Below are positions 1-6,432 of a stretch of DNA of 6,557 nucleotides, in pieces (the stretch's first letter is position 1; each line of letters starts with the position of its first letter). Source of the stretch: DUVT01 sp041675865 (GTDB lineage: Bacteria; Bacillota_I; Bacilli_A; ML615J-28; CAG-698); contig JBAYTA010000100.1 of NCBI GenBank assembly GCA_041675865.1, positions 1 through 6,557 on the forward strand, in the 5' to 3' direction. The position numbers and the translations under genes are program-made. The notes under the pieces were generated by a model. It saw nothing but the letters and a program-made list of their open reading frames with translations. It ran no database searches and had not been told where the DNA came from.

Positions 1-35
1 AAAGTTCGGTAATCTTCACCCAGCAGGATTTGGAC

Positions 36-89
36 CCTACATACAAAAACACTAGATTTTTCAGTTAAAGTCTAGTGTTTTTTTGTAGG
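36..89. terminator. Bidirectional intrinsic terminator
   Basis: AAAAACACTAGA (45-56) pairs perfectly with TCTAGTGTTTTT (71-82). The stem extends outward (CCTAC at 36-40 with GTAGG at 85-89) across a 2-nt bulge. Runs of T on the plus strand and of A on its left arm (T on the minus strand) make it usable in both directions. It probably ends a plus-strand gene whose body lies left of the window. Bases 1-55 stay open in two frames up to stops at or near the hairpin, but the tail is too short to identify. It also gives a second barrier to leftward transcription out of the mcr operon. Confidence 0.85.
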
Positions 90-163
90 TTTTCTTCCTA
101 GTGCCTTTATTTGACGTTCACACAAAAAGCCTAAAAAAGAGTTGTTTTTTGATATTTTGGCAT

Positions 164-193
164 AAAAAAAGGCCTGATACACTGTATCAAACC
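164..193 (-). terminator. Intrinsic terminator downstream of mcrC
   Basis: Read on the minus strand: GGTTTGATAC, loop AGT, GTATCAGGCC, then seven T. The 10-bp stem is complete if two G-U wobbles are allowed. On the plus strand the same positions would be C-A mismatches, so it is directional for leftward transcripts. It lies about 140 nt beyond the mcrC stop and is the first good terminator for that operon. The same hairpin with a different loop recurs at 6327-6357. Confidence 0.85.
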
Positions 194-308
194 TATTCTA
201 CTTAAATGGGCCATTAGACCTATATTGATACAAGAGCGCACCCCTGCCTAAAATTAGCGCACCCTTGTGTTTTTTTACGCACCCCTGCTAATTGCAGCGC
301 ACCCCTAA
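164..308. repeat. Left copy of terminator plus GC-box module
   Basis: The module contains, left to right: the terminator hairpin with CCTATTCTA after it (192-200), a diverged spacer, GATACAA at 227, then four boxes matching CGCACCCCT at 237-245, 258-266 (one C changed to T), 278-286 and 298-306. Box spacings are 21, 20 and 20 bp, so all lie on one face of the helix. A related module in the same orientation occurs at 6327-6432, with identical 27-nt spacing between CCTATTCTA and GATACAA. Such phased repeats are typical of element ends bound by a multimeric transposase (IS21 and Tn7 families). That assignment is inference; no transposase is seen here. Confidence 0.6.
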
Positions 309-335
309 ATAGATGGCTTAGCAAAGCGATTTTTT

Positions 336-1628
336 TTATAATTGATCATATACTTTTTTAATACTATCCTCAATGTTAATCAAGTCAATTAAAAATAAAT
401 TTACATCTACATTATCTTCACTTCTAAATGAAATTGAATCTTCATATCTTTCCATTTCTGGATTCATTGGATATATAACAATAACTTTTTCTGCTTCATA
501 TTTTTTTGCATAGGCATACATTTGATACATATCTGCCTGCGAAATTCCATAGTTCCTTCTTTCATTATCAATTAAGATTTTCCATTTGGTATCCAAAACA
601 ATTAAATCAGTTTTATTTTTTCTAATTACTATGTCCGGTCTTAATGAAAACTTCTCTGGAGAATCAAATAAAAATAATCCTCTGTCTTGAGTGCTAACTT
701 CCCAGTATTCATCTCTAGTAACTTTCTTAATTTCTGATGCAACATATGATTCAAAAATTTTCTCCATTGGGAACATTATAGCTTTTGCAATTGTAGAGCC
801 TGAGAAAGTAGTAAAACTCCTATCATATAAAAATACTTTAGACCAATTCATAAGTGTCTCATATTCTCTATTTTCTCTACTAATTACTACCTGTGAAAAA
901 TCTTTATCATAATTGCTTGATATATCAATAAATTCAAAATTATTAAGCAAATTACGAATTTCAGTAATGTTTTCTATATAGTTTGACACCTTTTGTAATT
1001 TTAATAATGCACTTTTAATTAATCTGTTTTCAGGCCTATTTGCTGTATATTCATCATATTCGACATAAAATCTTTCTTTATGAATTGCGTTTATAGAAGT
1101 TTGTTCTTTAATCTTTATTTTTCCTTTATAAACTCTAAGGTTATCTTCTTTTCGCTCATAAAATGATTTCATTCCTTTTTTAATTAAGTATCTTACTTCT
1201 TCAAGATACATACTAATAAAAATCTCATAAAGATTCATCCTATCAGTGTTAAGATTCGCAGAGTTAAATGCCTTACCAGAAAAATCTTTTAAACTTCTAA
1301 GCATTTTTAAAAAGACTCTTTTTGATATAGCATTATCTTCGTCTTCTTCATATGATATTTTTGGTAGTATTTCAATTTGTGTCCCATCCTTCAATTGAAT
1401 TAATCCTACATAGTTTTTTACAGTTATAACATCCCCGTAATCACGCTTATAACTAATTCTCATGAATTCAAGAGCATCCGATGTATCGCCATCAGCATTA
1501 AATTCTTCTATAAAAGTTTTTAAATCATTAAAGGATTTTGATGGAAGACTATGACAATTCATCCATGCTTGTTTTTTATCTTCACTTATAATTTCTTCAA
1601 ACTCTTTAACAACCAAAGATTTACTCAT
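336..1628 (-). CDS. mcrC: McrC-family nuclease subunit of type IV restriction system
   Basis: This is the endonuclease partner of McrB: it binds the McrB hexamer, stimulates its NTPase and cuts DNA when the translocating complex is triggered. The 430-residue protein shows the McrC N-terminal signature around GLIQLKDGTQIEILPKI (75-91), a KGKIKIKEQ segment (168-176), and the N-P-E-N-R-L motif (197-203). The PD-(D/E)XK core follows: RPDIV with D332, then LDTKWK with D346 and K348, and the helix QADMYQMYAY (364-373). All catalytic residues appear intact. I chose the ATG at 1628 because GGTGGTG lies 5 nt upstream. An in-frame TTG at 1646, directly abutting the mcrB stop, would add six residues but has no ribosome site of its own. 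It is the last gene of the operon, 18 nt after mcrB, with a terminator downstream. Family assignment is firm; substrate modification is unknown. Confidence 0.95.
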   Translation of the reverse strand: MSKSLVVKEFEEIISEDKKQAWMNCHSLPSKSFNDLKTFIEEFNADGDTSDALEFMRISYKRDYGDVITVKNYVGLIQLKDGTQIEILPKISYEEDEDNAISKRVFLKMLRSLKDFSGKAFNSANLNTDRMNLYEIFISMYLEEVRYLIKKGMKSFYERKEDNLRVYKGKIKIKEQTSINAIHKERFYVEYDEYTANRPENRLIKSALLKLQKVSNYIENITEIRNLLNNFEFIDISSNYDKDFSQVVISRENREYETLMNWSKVFLYDRSFTTFSGSTIAKAIMFPMEKIFESYVASEIKKVTRDEYWEVSTQDRGLFLFDSPEKFSLRPDIVIRKNKTDLIVLDTKWKILIDNERRNYGISQADMYQMYAYAKKYEAEKVIVIYPMNPEMERYEDSISFRSEDNVDVNLFLIDLINIEDSIKKVYDQL

Positions 1629-1646
1629 AACTTCACCACCATTCAA

Positions 1647-4100
1647 TTAAATTATTTGTTTATAACTTTCTATATTATAAAATGCCTCTTCATTAATTTC
1701 GTATCTAAATTCCGGCACAATATTCATATCAATACTACCCTTAAATAAGTTTCTTTCATTTTTAATTTCTAAAAAGAATTTTAAACTCTCATCTGTTTTA
1801 TCATTATCTCCAAGAACCCATCTAATTTTTTCATAATCTTCATAGAAATATTCTTGTAATAATGGAATTATCTTATTTCTAAAAATATTAGCTAAGTTTT
1901 CAAGTTTCATTTGATCTTCACTAATAAAGTAAGCATGTCCAATAGTGTGTTCTCGGTCATATAAAACATTTATTCGTTCATTAATAGTTTTAAGAAGTAA
2001 TTTAATGTTTAACCCCTCTACTTCTTCAACATTTATTTTTGAAGCGTCAGGCATCATTTCTATAAAACTAAATCTTCTTCTTAAAGCAGTATCCATTAAA
2101 GCGATTGACCTGTCGGCAGTATTCATCGTTCCAATAATATGAATATTATTTGGTACACTAAATGATTCTTTTGAGTATGGGAGTATTGCATTCATCTCTT
2201 CTTTTTCGCCAGCACGCTTGCTTTCTTCAATTAAAGTAATTAATTCACCAAATATTTTAGAAATATTACCTCTATTAATTTCATCAATTATAAACACTTT
2301 GGGACCTATATTAAGATTACTATAATATTTTTTCGCAAAATATTCATAGAGGTATCTTATTCCTTGCCTTGAAGCATATTCAACGTTTTCACCATTATAA
2401 TACTTAAAAGCACTTTCTTTAGTAAATGGAATACCACTACCATACGGAATTATAATGTTACCATTAGAATTTAATACTAATAAACGATCTTTCGTTTGAT
2501 CCTCAGCAGTACCTATAACATCTCCCCATTTTAATCTTTGTTCCTCTACATCTTTTGTTAAGTTGCTCCATGCAGTTTCAAAGTCAACGCTACTGTTATT
2601 TACATTACAAAACTCTTTAAAAGTCCCATCTTTTATTTTATAAATGATCTGATTTGTATTTTTATCTAATTCTGGAAACAGTCCTTCTATAAATTCTTCA
2701 TATCCATATGACTGATGGAATGTAGTAAAAACAATTCGTCCTGAAGAAACATAATCGTCATATCGTTTTAAAACATCTTTATATTCTTCTTTCATTACAT
2801 CTTCAACACTAACACCTTCGCAAATAGCAACAGCATAGTTTTTAGAATTATAAGTTTTCCCTGTTCCAGGTGGCCCGTATAGAATTAAATTTTTATCTAT
2901 TACTTTTTTCATCTTTTCTATTCCTTCATTATTTTCTTCGACATCATCATCTTCATCAATATCTTCCCAGCTAATCCCTTTTATATTATTATTGAAATAT
3001 TCCCATATCAACGTATTTATTATATCTGTATTTCTTTCACTTAAACTAGGATCCTTTTCTTTTAAATATTCTGTGAGCAAAAAGTTATAAAACATAACTT
3101 CCTCTTTCTTAGGATCATTCATTTTCAAGTGTTTAATTACTTCTTTCATGTAACTTATACTTGGTAGTCCATATAGATTTAATTCTGGTCTATATAACCT
3201 TATAGCCTTGAATTTTATAATATTAAGTCTCCCTGGCAAAATTGATTCATCATAGCTGTCAATATCAAACTCTTTAATATAGTTGTATAGATTCAATTTA
3301 AAAATATCGAATATTTCTGTAACCGTCTTGTTTGGATGTGATCTTTCATATGCTTTTAAGGTGCTAAATTCTCCATTTTTTTCAAAGAATAAGCGATTTC
3401 TATCACGTTTCAATGAACCGCTGCAAATAGATTGTGTTTTATTTTCAACATAATTGATAAACGATTCAGTATCACCTAATTTGTTATATTGTTCTAAATT
3501 TAAATTTTTAAGGTTTTCAAGAGGATATTTTTCTATAAATGTATTTCTCTCATTCTGGATCACTTGGGCTAATTTTTCTTCATAGTCTTTATAATTGTGA
3601 TTAATAAAACCAACTAAATCAAAATTATCCAATTCAGATTTATAAATACTTAACATCTCTTTTAAATCTTCTTCTAAACTACTTCCATCAACAAGTACTC
3701 CATTTGTTACATCATAGGATTTGAAAACATAGCTATTATTGTATCTGAAAACTTTCTCACCAAAGAAACTATCCATATCCTCAAGTTCCTTAATTGTTTC
3801 TTGTGACCATTTAAAATTATATTTTTCATCATCAGTTTGTTCTTCTTTAATACCAAATGAAAGAACCAATTTATTTTTAGACTTATAATACAAAAAAACA
3901 GGTCCATCTTCTTTATAGTTCTTGTACCTTGAAATAGAGATCCAGGGTACATATGCAGAAACGCCCTGTCCAAAAGATATGCTTACTAATAGGTCTCCTA
4001 TCAAATCTTTATTATTATTGGTCATCTTTCTTTCAAGTGATGCATAGCTTAAAGCATTAGTATTAGCCTGTGTTAAAAATTCATTAATTTCATTAATCAT
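1647..4100 (-). CDS. mcrB: McrB-family AAA+ NTPase, type IV restriction
   Basis: This is the motor and target-recognition subunit of an McrBC system: it forms a ring, hydrolyses NTP (GTP in E. coli McrB) and drives translocation that activates McrC. In its 817 residues I see an N-terminal domain resembling MrcB_N (FGQG at 43-46, YVPWISI at 50-56). A middle region follows with EQYNKLGDTESF (203-214), a C-SGSL turn and RLYRPELNLYGLP (301-313), then an acidic linker (about 379-392). The AAA+ module has Walker A GPPGTGKT (409-416), FTTFHQSYGYEEFIEG (458-473), Walker B IIDEINR (604-610), the McrB signature MNTADRSI (659-666), arginine residues RRR (674-676) and DREHTIGHAYF (715-725). The start is well supported: GGAGG lies 5 nt before the ATG. 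The ATG overlaps the upstream membrane-protein gene by 8 nt, implying translational coupling. No methyltransferase is adjacent, so type IV fits better than a LlaJI-type R-M system. No lesion is visible. Confidence 0.95.
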   Translation of the reverse strand: MINEINEFLTQANTNALSYASLERKMTNNNKDLIGDLLVSISFGQGVSAYVPWISISRYKNYKEDGPVFLYYKSKNKLVLSFGIKEEQTDDEKYNFKWSQETIKELEDMDSFFGEKVFRYNNSYVFKSYDVTNGVLVDGSSLEEDLKEMLSIYKSELDNFDLVGFINHNYKDYEEKLAQVIQNERNTFIEKYPLENLKNLNLEQYNKLGDTESFINYVENKTQSICSGSLKRDRNRLFFEKNGEFSTLKAYERSHPNKTVTEIFDIFKLNLYNYIKEFDIDSYDESILPGRLNIIKFKAIRLYRPELNLYGLPSISYMKEVIKHLKMNDPKKEEVMFYNFLLTEYLKEKDPSLSERNTDIINTLIWEYFNNNIKGISWEDIDEDDDVEENNEGIEKMKKVIDKNLILYGPPGTGKTYNSKNYAVAICEGVSVEDVMKEEYKDVLKRYDDYVSSGRIVFTTFHQSYGYEEFIEGLFPELDKNTNQIIYKIKDGTFKEFCNVNNSSVDFETAWSNLTKDVEEQRLKWGDVIGTAEDQTKDRLLVLNSNGNIIIPYGSGIPFTKESAFKYYNGENVEYASRQGIRYLYEYFAKKYYSNLNIGPKVFIIDEINRGNISKIFGELITLIEESKRAGEKEEMNAILPYSKESFSVPNNIHIIGTMNTADRSIALMDTALRRRFSFIEMMPDASKINVEEVEGLNIKLLLKTINERINVLYDREHTIGHAYFISEDQMKLENLANIFRNKIIPLLQEYFYEDYEKIRWVLGDNDKTDESLKFFLEIKNERNLFKGSIDMNIVPEFRYEINEEAFYNIESYKQII

Positions 4101-4659
4101 TTCTGCCTCCTAAGTTATAGTTTCTTGTATATTTACAATTAGGGAAGTTTGAACACCCTAAAAAATTTCCATATGGCCCTTGTCTATCTACAAGTAACCC
4201 TTCACAATAAGGACAGTTATTTGTGCCTTTGTTTATTGAATTATTTCTTACTTCTTCAGGATTTAGATTAGCCTTTTTATCATCTATATCTTCATTCATT
4301 TCTAAATTGAGTGGTTTTGGTTTTTTCAACATTATTAGTATTAAAACACATATTATAATTGCTACAATGATACCGATTAAATAATACGCAATTGGTGGAT
4401 TAAAGATCCATCTAATAAATTGGGAGATTTTAACAAGAATATAGACCAATGTTGCAAATAAAATAAATCTAATACTCCAATGGAGATCACTCATCGATCT
4501 AGAATTATAGTTTCCAGTTATCTTTGAGATGAAACCGACTAATCCAAATGCTATTGATCCACTAATTATGCCAATAAAAAGAAAAATAACTGTATCAATT
4601 GTGGGGTTTCCAGTAATATCTACAAAATTAGAAATCAACTCTATTAACCAAGCACCCAC
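4093..4659 (-). CDS. Three-TM membrane protein with topoisomerase-type C4 zinc ribbon
   Basis: I do not recognise a named family for the whole 188-residue protein. Three hydrophobic helices are evident at about 22-45, 62-84 and 90-111, with a basic KKPKP stretch after the third. A polar acidic linker follows (about 117-147), then a zinc ribbon with C149, C152, C169 and C175. Its CPYC, GPYGNFLGCSNFPNCKY pattern closely resembles the C4 zinc finger at the C terminus of bacterial topoisomerase I (zf-C4_Topoisom), which binds single-stranded DNA. The Lys-rich end of helix 3 suggests the ribbon is cytoplasmic. The start is GTG with GGGGTG 5 nt upstream; no nearby ATG fits. It is first in the operon and overlaps mcrB by 8 nt, so it is made with McrBC. 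Inferred role: a membrane-anchored DNA-binding accessory to restriction. No nuclease domain (such as NERD, often joined to this ribbon) is present. Confidence 0.85.
   Translation of the reverse strand: MGAWLIELISNFVDITGNPTIDTVIFLFIGIISGSIAFGLVGFISKITGNYNSRSMSDLHWSIRFILFATLVYILVKISQFIRWIFNPPIAYYLIGIIVAIIICVLILIMLKKPKPLNLEMNEDIDDKKANLNPEEVRNNSINKGTNNCPYCEGLLVDRQGPYGNFLGCSNFPNCKYTRNYNLGGRND
4106..4110 (-). promoter_or_regulatory. Ribosome binding site of mcrB inside upstream gene
   Basis: GGAGG on the minus strand lies 5 nt before the mcrB ATG and within the last codons of the membrane-protein gene (encoding GG of its C-terminal GGRND). It is the strongest Shine-Dalgarno in the operon. With the 8-nt stop/start overlap it suggests high, coupled McrB synthesis. 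Confidence 0.8.
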
Positions 4660-4664
4660 AAAAT

Positions 4665-4670
4665 CACCCC
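4665..4670 (-). promoter_or_regulatory. Ribosome binding site deciding a GTG start
   Basis: GGGGTG on the minus strand lies 5 nt upstream of the GTG at 4659. It is the reason for accepting the GTG start of the membrane protein, because the next in-frame ATG is 55 codons inside and would remove the first transmembrane helix. Confidence 0.65.
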
Positions 4671-4725
4671 GTTTATTTTTCCAAACTATTTATTTTGTAT
4701 TTTTATAATATACAAATTCACAAAT

Positions 4726-4759
4726 AAAAAAAGCCATAATTCTTTACTTGAATTATAGC
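4726..4759 (-). terminator. Intrinsic terminator after the recombinase remnant
   Basis: Minus strand: GCTATAATTC, loop AAGTAAA, GAATTATGGC, then seven T. The 10-bp stem has one G-U wobble. It lies 44 nt beyond the reconstructed recombinase stop at 4803, where a terminator for that gene is expected. It separates recombinase transcription from the restriction operon. The plus strand also has ATTTTT after the stem, but with a C-A mismatch, so it would be weaker in that direction. Confidence 0.8.
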
Positions 4760-4780
4760 ATTTTTAACGCTTATTAACAA
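4752..4780 (-). promoter_or_regulatory. Candidate sigma-A promoter of the mcr operon
   Basis: Read on the minus strand, TTGTTA (4775-4780) is followed by a 17-nt spacer and a consensus TATAAT (4752-4757) preceded by TGC, an extended -10. Transcription would start near 4745 and give an 85-nt or so leader before the GTG at 4659. The -10 hexamer lies inside the 5' arm of the terminator at 4726-4759. A transcript starting here would lack that arm and escape termination, while readthrough from the recombinase would still be stopped. No other good promoter was found between 4660 and 4800. Confidence 0.55.
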
Positions 4781-4802
4781 TAAATTATTTATCTTAGCTT
4801 AA

Positions 4803-6130
4803 TTACATGTTTCCATGAAAAATGAACTTAACACTTTTATCTCTTTGAACGATTGCTTTTTCAACCATCAGCATCCATATGCGTTCATTCCAACAACCAA
4901 GCTCGTCTTCAGATTTATTTAATACCGATAAAAAAGATTTCATTCTATTTGCTTTGTTTTCTTTATCGGTCTTTTCTTTTATTAATTTGTCAAGCTCTGC
5001 AGTTATTGCTTCATGACGTTCTACTAAGTTTTGATATTTTTTTCTCGATCTTCACTATCGTTACTTACTTTTGAACTTTCCTTGATTGCTTTAGATGCTA
5101 ATTCAACAACTATGGAAAGCTCTGCATTTATTTTTTCTATTTTGGCTTCAAGTTGTGTTGTGTCGCTTAATAACCTAACAACTTCCTTTAAATTTTTAAG
5201 GATTCGATTTTTGTCTTTCATTGTAAAATTATACGCTTCTATAAACTTTTGTTTGATTTCATCTTCGTATAGATGTGGAGTTTGACACTTTTCCTTACCT
5301 TTATGGAATTTGTCATTGCATTGATATACAAATCTTTCATAGATACTTCCTGAATGCCATTTCTTGTTTCTGTAAAATCCTCCACAATCTGCACATACTA
5401 TTTTTGATGAAAAAATATCATTAGCAGAGTATTTTGCACCTAGTTGAGTCCTTCTATTAATTTCAGTTTGTACGAGTTCCCACATATCACGCTCTATAAT
5501 TGCCGGATGACTGTTTCCCACATAATATTGGGGTATTTGTCCGGTGTTTTTTACAACAGTTTGTTCTAAGTAGTTCTCAGTAAATGTCTTTTGAAGTAAG
5601 GCATCGCCCTTGTATTTTTCATTAGTTAGAATTGAAGAAATGTTATTTTTAGTCCAATTATTATTTTTACCTGATGGTGTTTTGATTCCTTGTTCTTTTA
5701 AATATTTAGAGATGGCGCCTGGGGTTTTCCCATCAACTAAGAACATTTTGTAAATTAACTTAATAACCTCAGACTCTTCAGGAACAATAACAATTTTGTT
5801 ATCAACTTTTTTAAACCCTAAAAAATTACTATAAGCAAATGATACTTTGCCCGCTTGAAAGGCTACACGCTTTCCCCATTGAACATTCTGACTAATTGAT
5901 CTTGATTCTTCTTGGGCTATTGATGCCATTATCGTAAGTATTAATTCACTCTTAGAGTCAATTGTCCATAAGTTTTCTTTTTCAAAAAAAACCTCAATTC
6001 CGTTATCTTTAAGTTTCCTAACATTTGAAATTGTGTCGAGCGTGTTACGAGCAAATCTTGATATTGATTTAGTAATAATTAAATTAATTTTTCCTTCTAA
6101 GGCATCTGAAATCATTTTATTAAAACCAGT
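4803..6130 (-). pseudogene. Large serine recombinase, N-terminally truncated and frameshifted
   Basis: Large serine recombinases (about 500-560 residues) integrate and excise mobile elements. The open part begins at ATG 6115 with MISDALEGKI, then LIITKSISRFARNT, which is the second half of the resolvase catalytic domain. It continues through the Recombinase domain (about 97-220) and a zinc ribbon with C241, C244, C266 and C277. The homologous frame continues upstream only as TGFNK to an in-frame TGA (6131-6133). The N-terminal ~60-70 residues, with the nucleophilic serine, are absent. The frame ends at 5024, but a -1 shift at a run of seven A (plus 5037-5043) restores about 77 more residues (YQNLVERHEA... 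to KFIFHGNM, stop 4803) with a coiled-coil-like helix and the usual W-x(6)-V C-terminal pattern. Eight A would have kept the frame. A slippage site of form A-AAA-AAT or a sequencing error could explain that lesion, but not the missing N terminus. It is probably inactive. Confidence 0.85.
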
Positions 6131-6161
6131 TCACTTTTAAGGCAAACTTGCTATATTTTTA

Positions 6162-6220
6162 TAATAGTGTAAATCGTTAGTAATAGTGTAAATTGTAATG
6201 TAATCGTTAAATTGTATTTG
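6162..6220. repeat. Three imperfect 19-20 bp tandem repeats
   Basis: Unit 1 (6162-6180) and unit 2 (6181-6200) share the first 13 bases, TAATAGTGTAAAT. Unit 3 (6201-6220) matches unit 2 with one substitution and one gap through TAAATTGTA. They lie about 30 bp beyond the point where recombinase homology stops. They could be operator or recombination sites, or slippage products in AT-rich DNA. The function is unknown. Confidence 0.55.
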
Positions 6221-6326
6221 TAGTTTTTTTATTTTCGACTATTTCTATCATTTATTCATCCAATTCGCATGAATCAAAATATTTAATTTTTCTGGCATAA
6301 AGGAAAAAACACCCTATCTGCCAAAC

Positions 6327-6357
6327 AAAAAAAGGCCTGATACGATTGTATCAAACC
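6327..6357 (-). terminator. Intrinsic terminator, second copy
   Basis: Minus strand: GGTTTGATAC, loop AATC, GTATCAGGCC, then seven T. Both stem arms are identical to those at 164-193 and only the loop differs. It would stop leftward transcripts entering from beyond the right edge. It therefore insulates the recombinase and restriction operon from outside transcription. Confidence 0.85.
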
Positions 6358-6432
6358 TATTCTATCAACTTGCGAAGGGAGTTACTAAAGGATACAATTG
6401 CGCACCCCTATCAAATTTTACGCACCCCTAAA
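6327..6432. repeat. Right copy of terminator plus GC-box module
   Basis: It has the same order and orientation as the left copy: terminator, CCTATTCTA (6356-6364), a 26-nt spacer of unrelated sequence, GATACAA (6391), then CGCACCCCT boxes at 6401-6409 and 6421-6429 (20 bp apart). Here there are two boxes rather than four. Both copies end in CGCACCCCTAAAT. The conserved parts with a diverged spacer of fixed length suggest protein-binding constraints or relatives of one element family, rather than a recent duplication. Confidence 0.6.

Larger units (their letters stand above)
1..335. other. Intergenic region left of mcrC
   Basis: There is no supportable gene in these bases. They contain the bidirectional hairpin at 36-89, about 75 bp of AT-rich sequence, the minus-strand terminator and the four GC-rich boxes described separately. 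Short minus-strand open stretches exist (for example an ATG at about 164 giving only ten codons, and a ~25-codon frame ending at the 45-56 stem) but none has length or context to support a call. The plus-strand tail at 1-55 may be the end of a gene that starts left of the window. Confidence 0.6.

Noticed and set aside
1..37. Possible tRNA or rRNA fragment (AGCAGGATTTGGACC resembles a tRNA arm)
   Set aside because: The reverse complement lacks a proper TTC T-loop and CCA context, and no acceptor stem can be paired.
146..163. Shared TTTTTTGATATTTT with about 6507-6520 as part of a longer repeat
   Set aside because: This is a 14-bp low-complexity match, and the sequence on both sides differs, so chance in AT-rich DNA is enough.
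236..307. CRISPR array
   Set aside because: The 9-10 bp boxes with 10-12 bp linkers are far too short for CRISPR repeats and spacers, and no cas gene is present.
691..912. Plus-strand open frame inside mcrC
   Set aside because: It is antisense to a well-supported gene, with no recognisable domain and no fitting ribosome site; other plus-strand frames within mcrC and mcrB are rejected for the same reason.
3707..3973. Minus-strand 88-codon frame within mcrB
   Set aside because: It is an alternative frame of the conserved MrcB_N-encoding stretch and has no support of its own.
336..4100. LlaJI-type restriction-modification system
   Set aside because: LlaJI couples McrB/McrC-like subunits to cytosine methyltransferases. 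None is found in the window, so type IV is preferred, although genes outside the window cannot be excluded.
4853..5285. Plus-strand frames opposite the recombinase C terminus
   Set aside because: They are low-complexity hydrophobic translations of AT-rich antisense DNA. The minus strand here clearly encodes recombinase, including its frameshifted tail.
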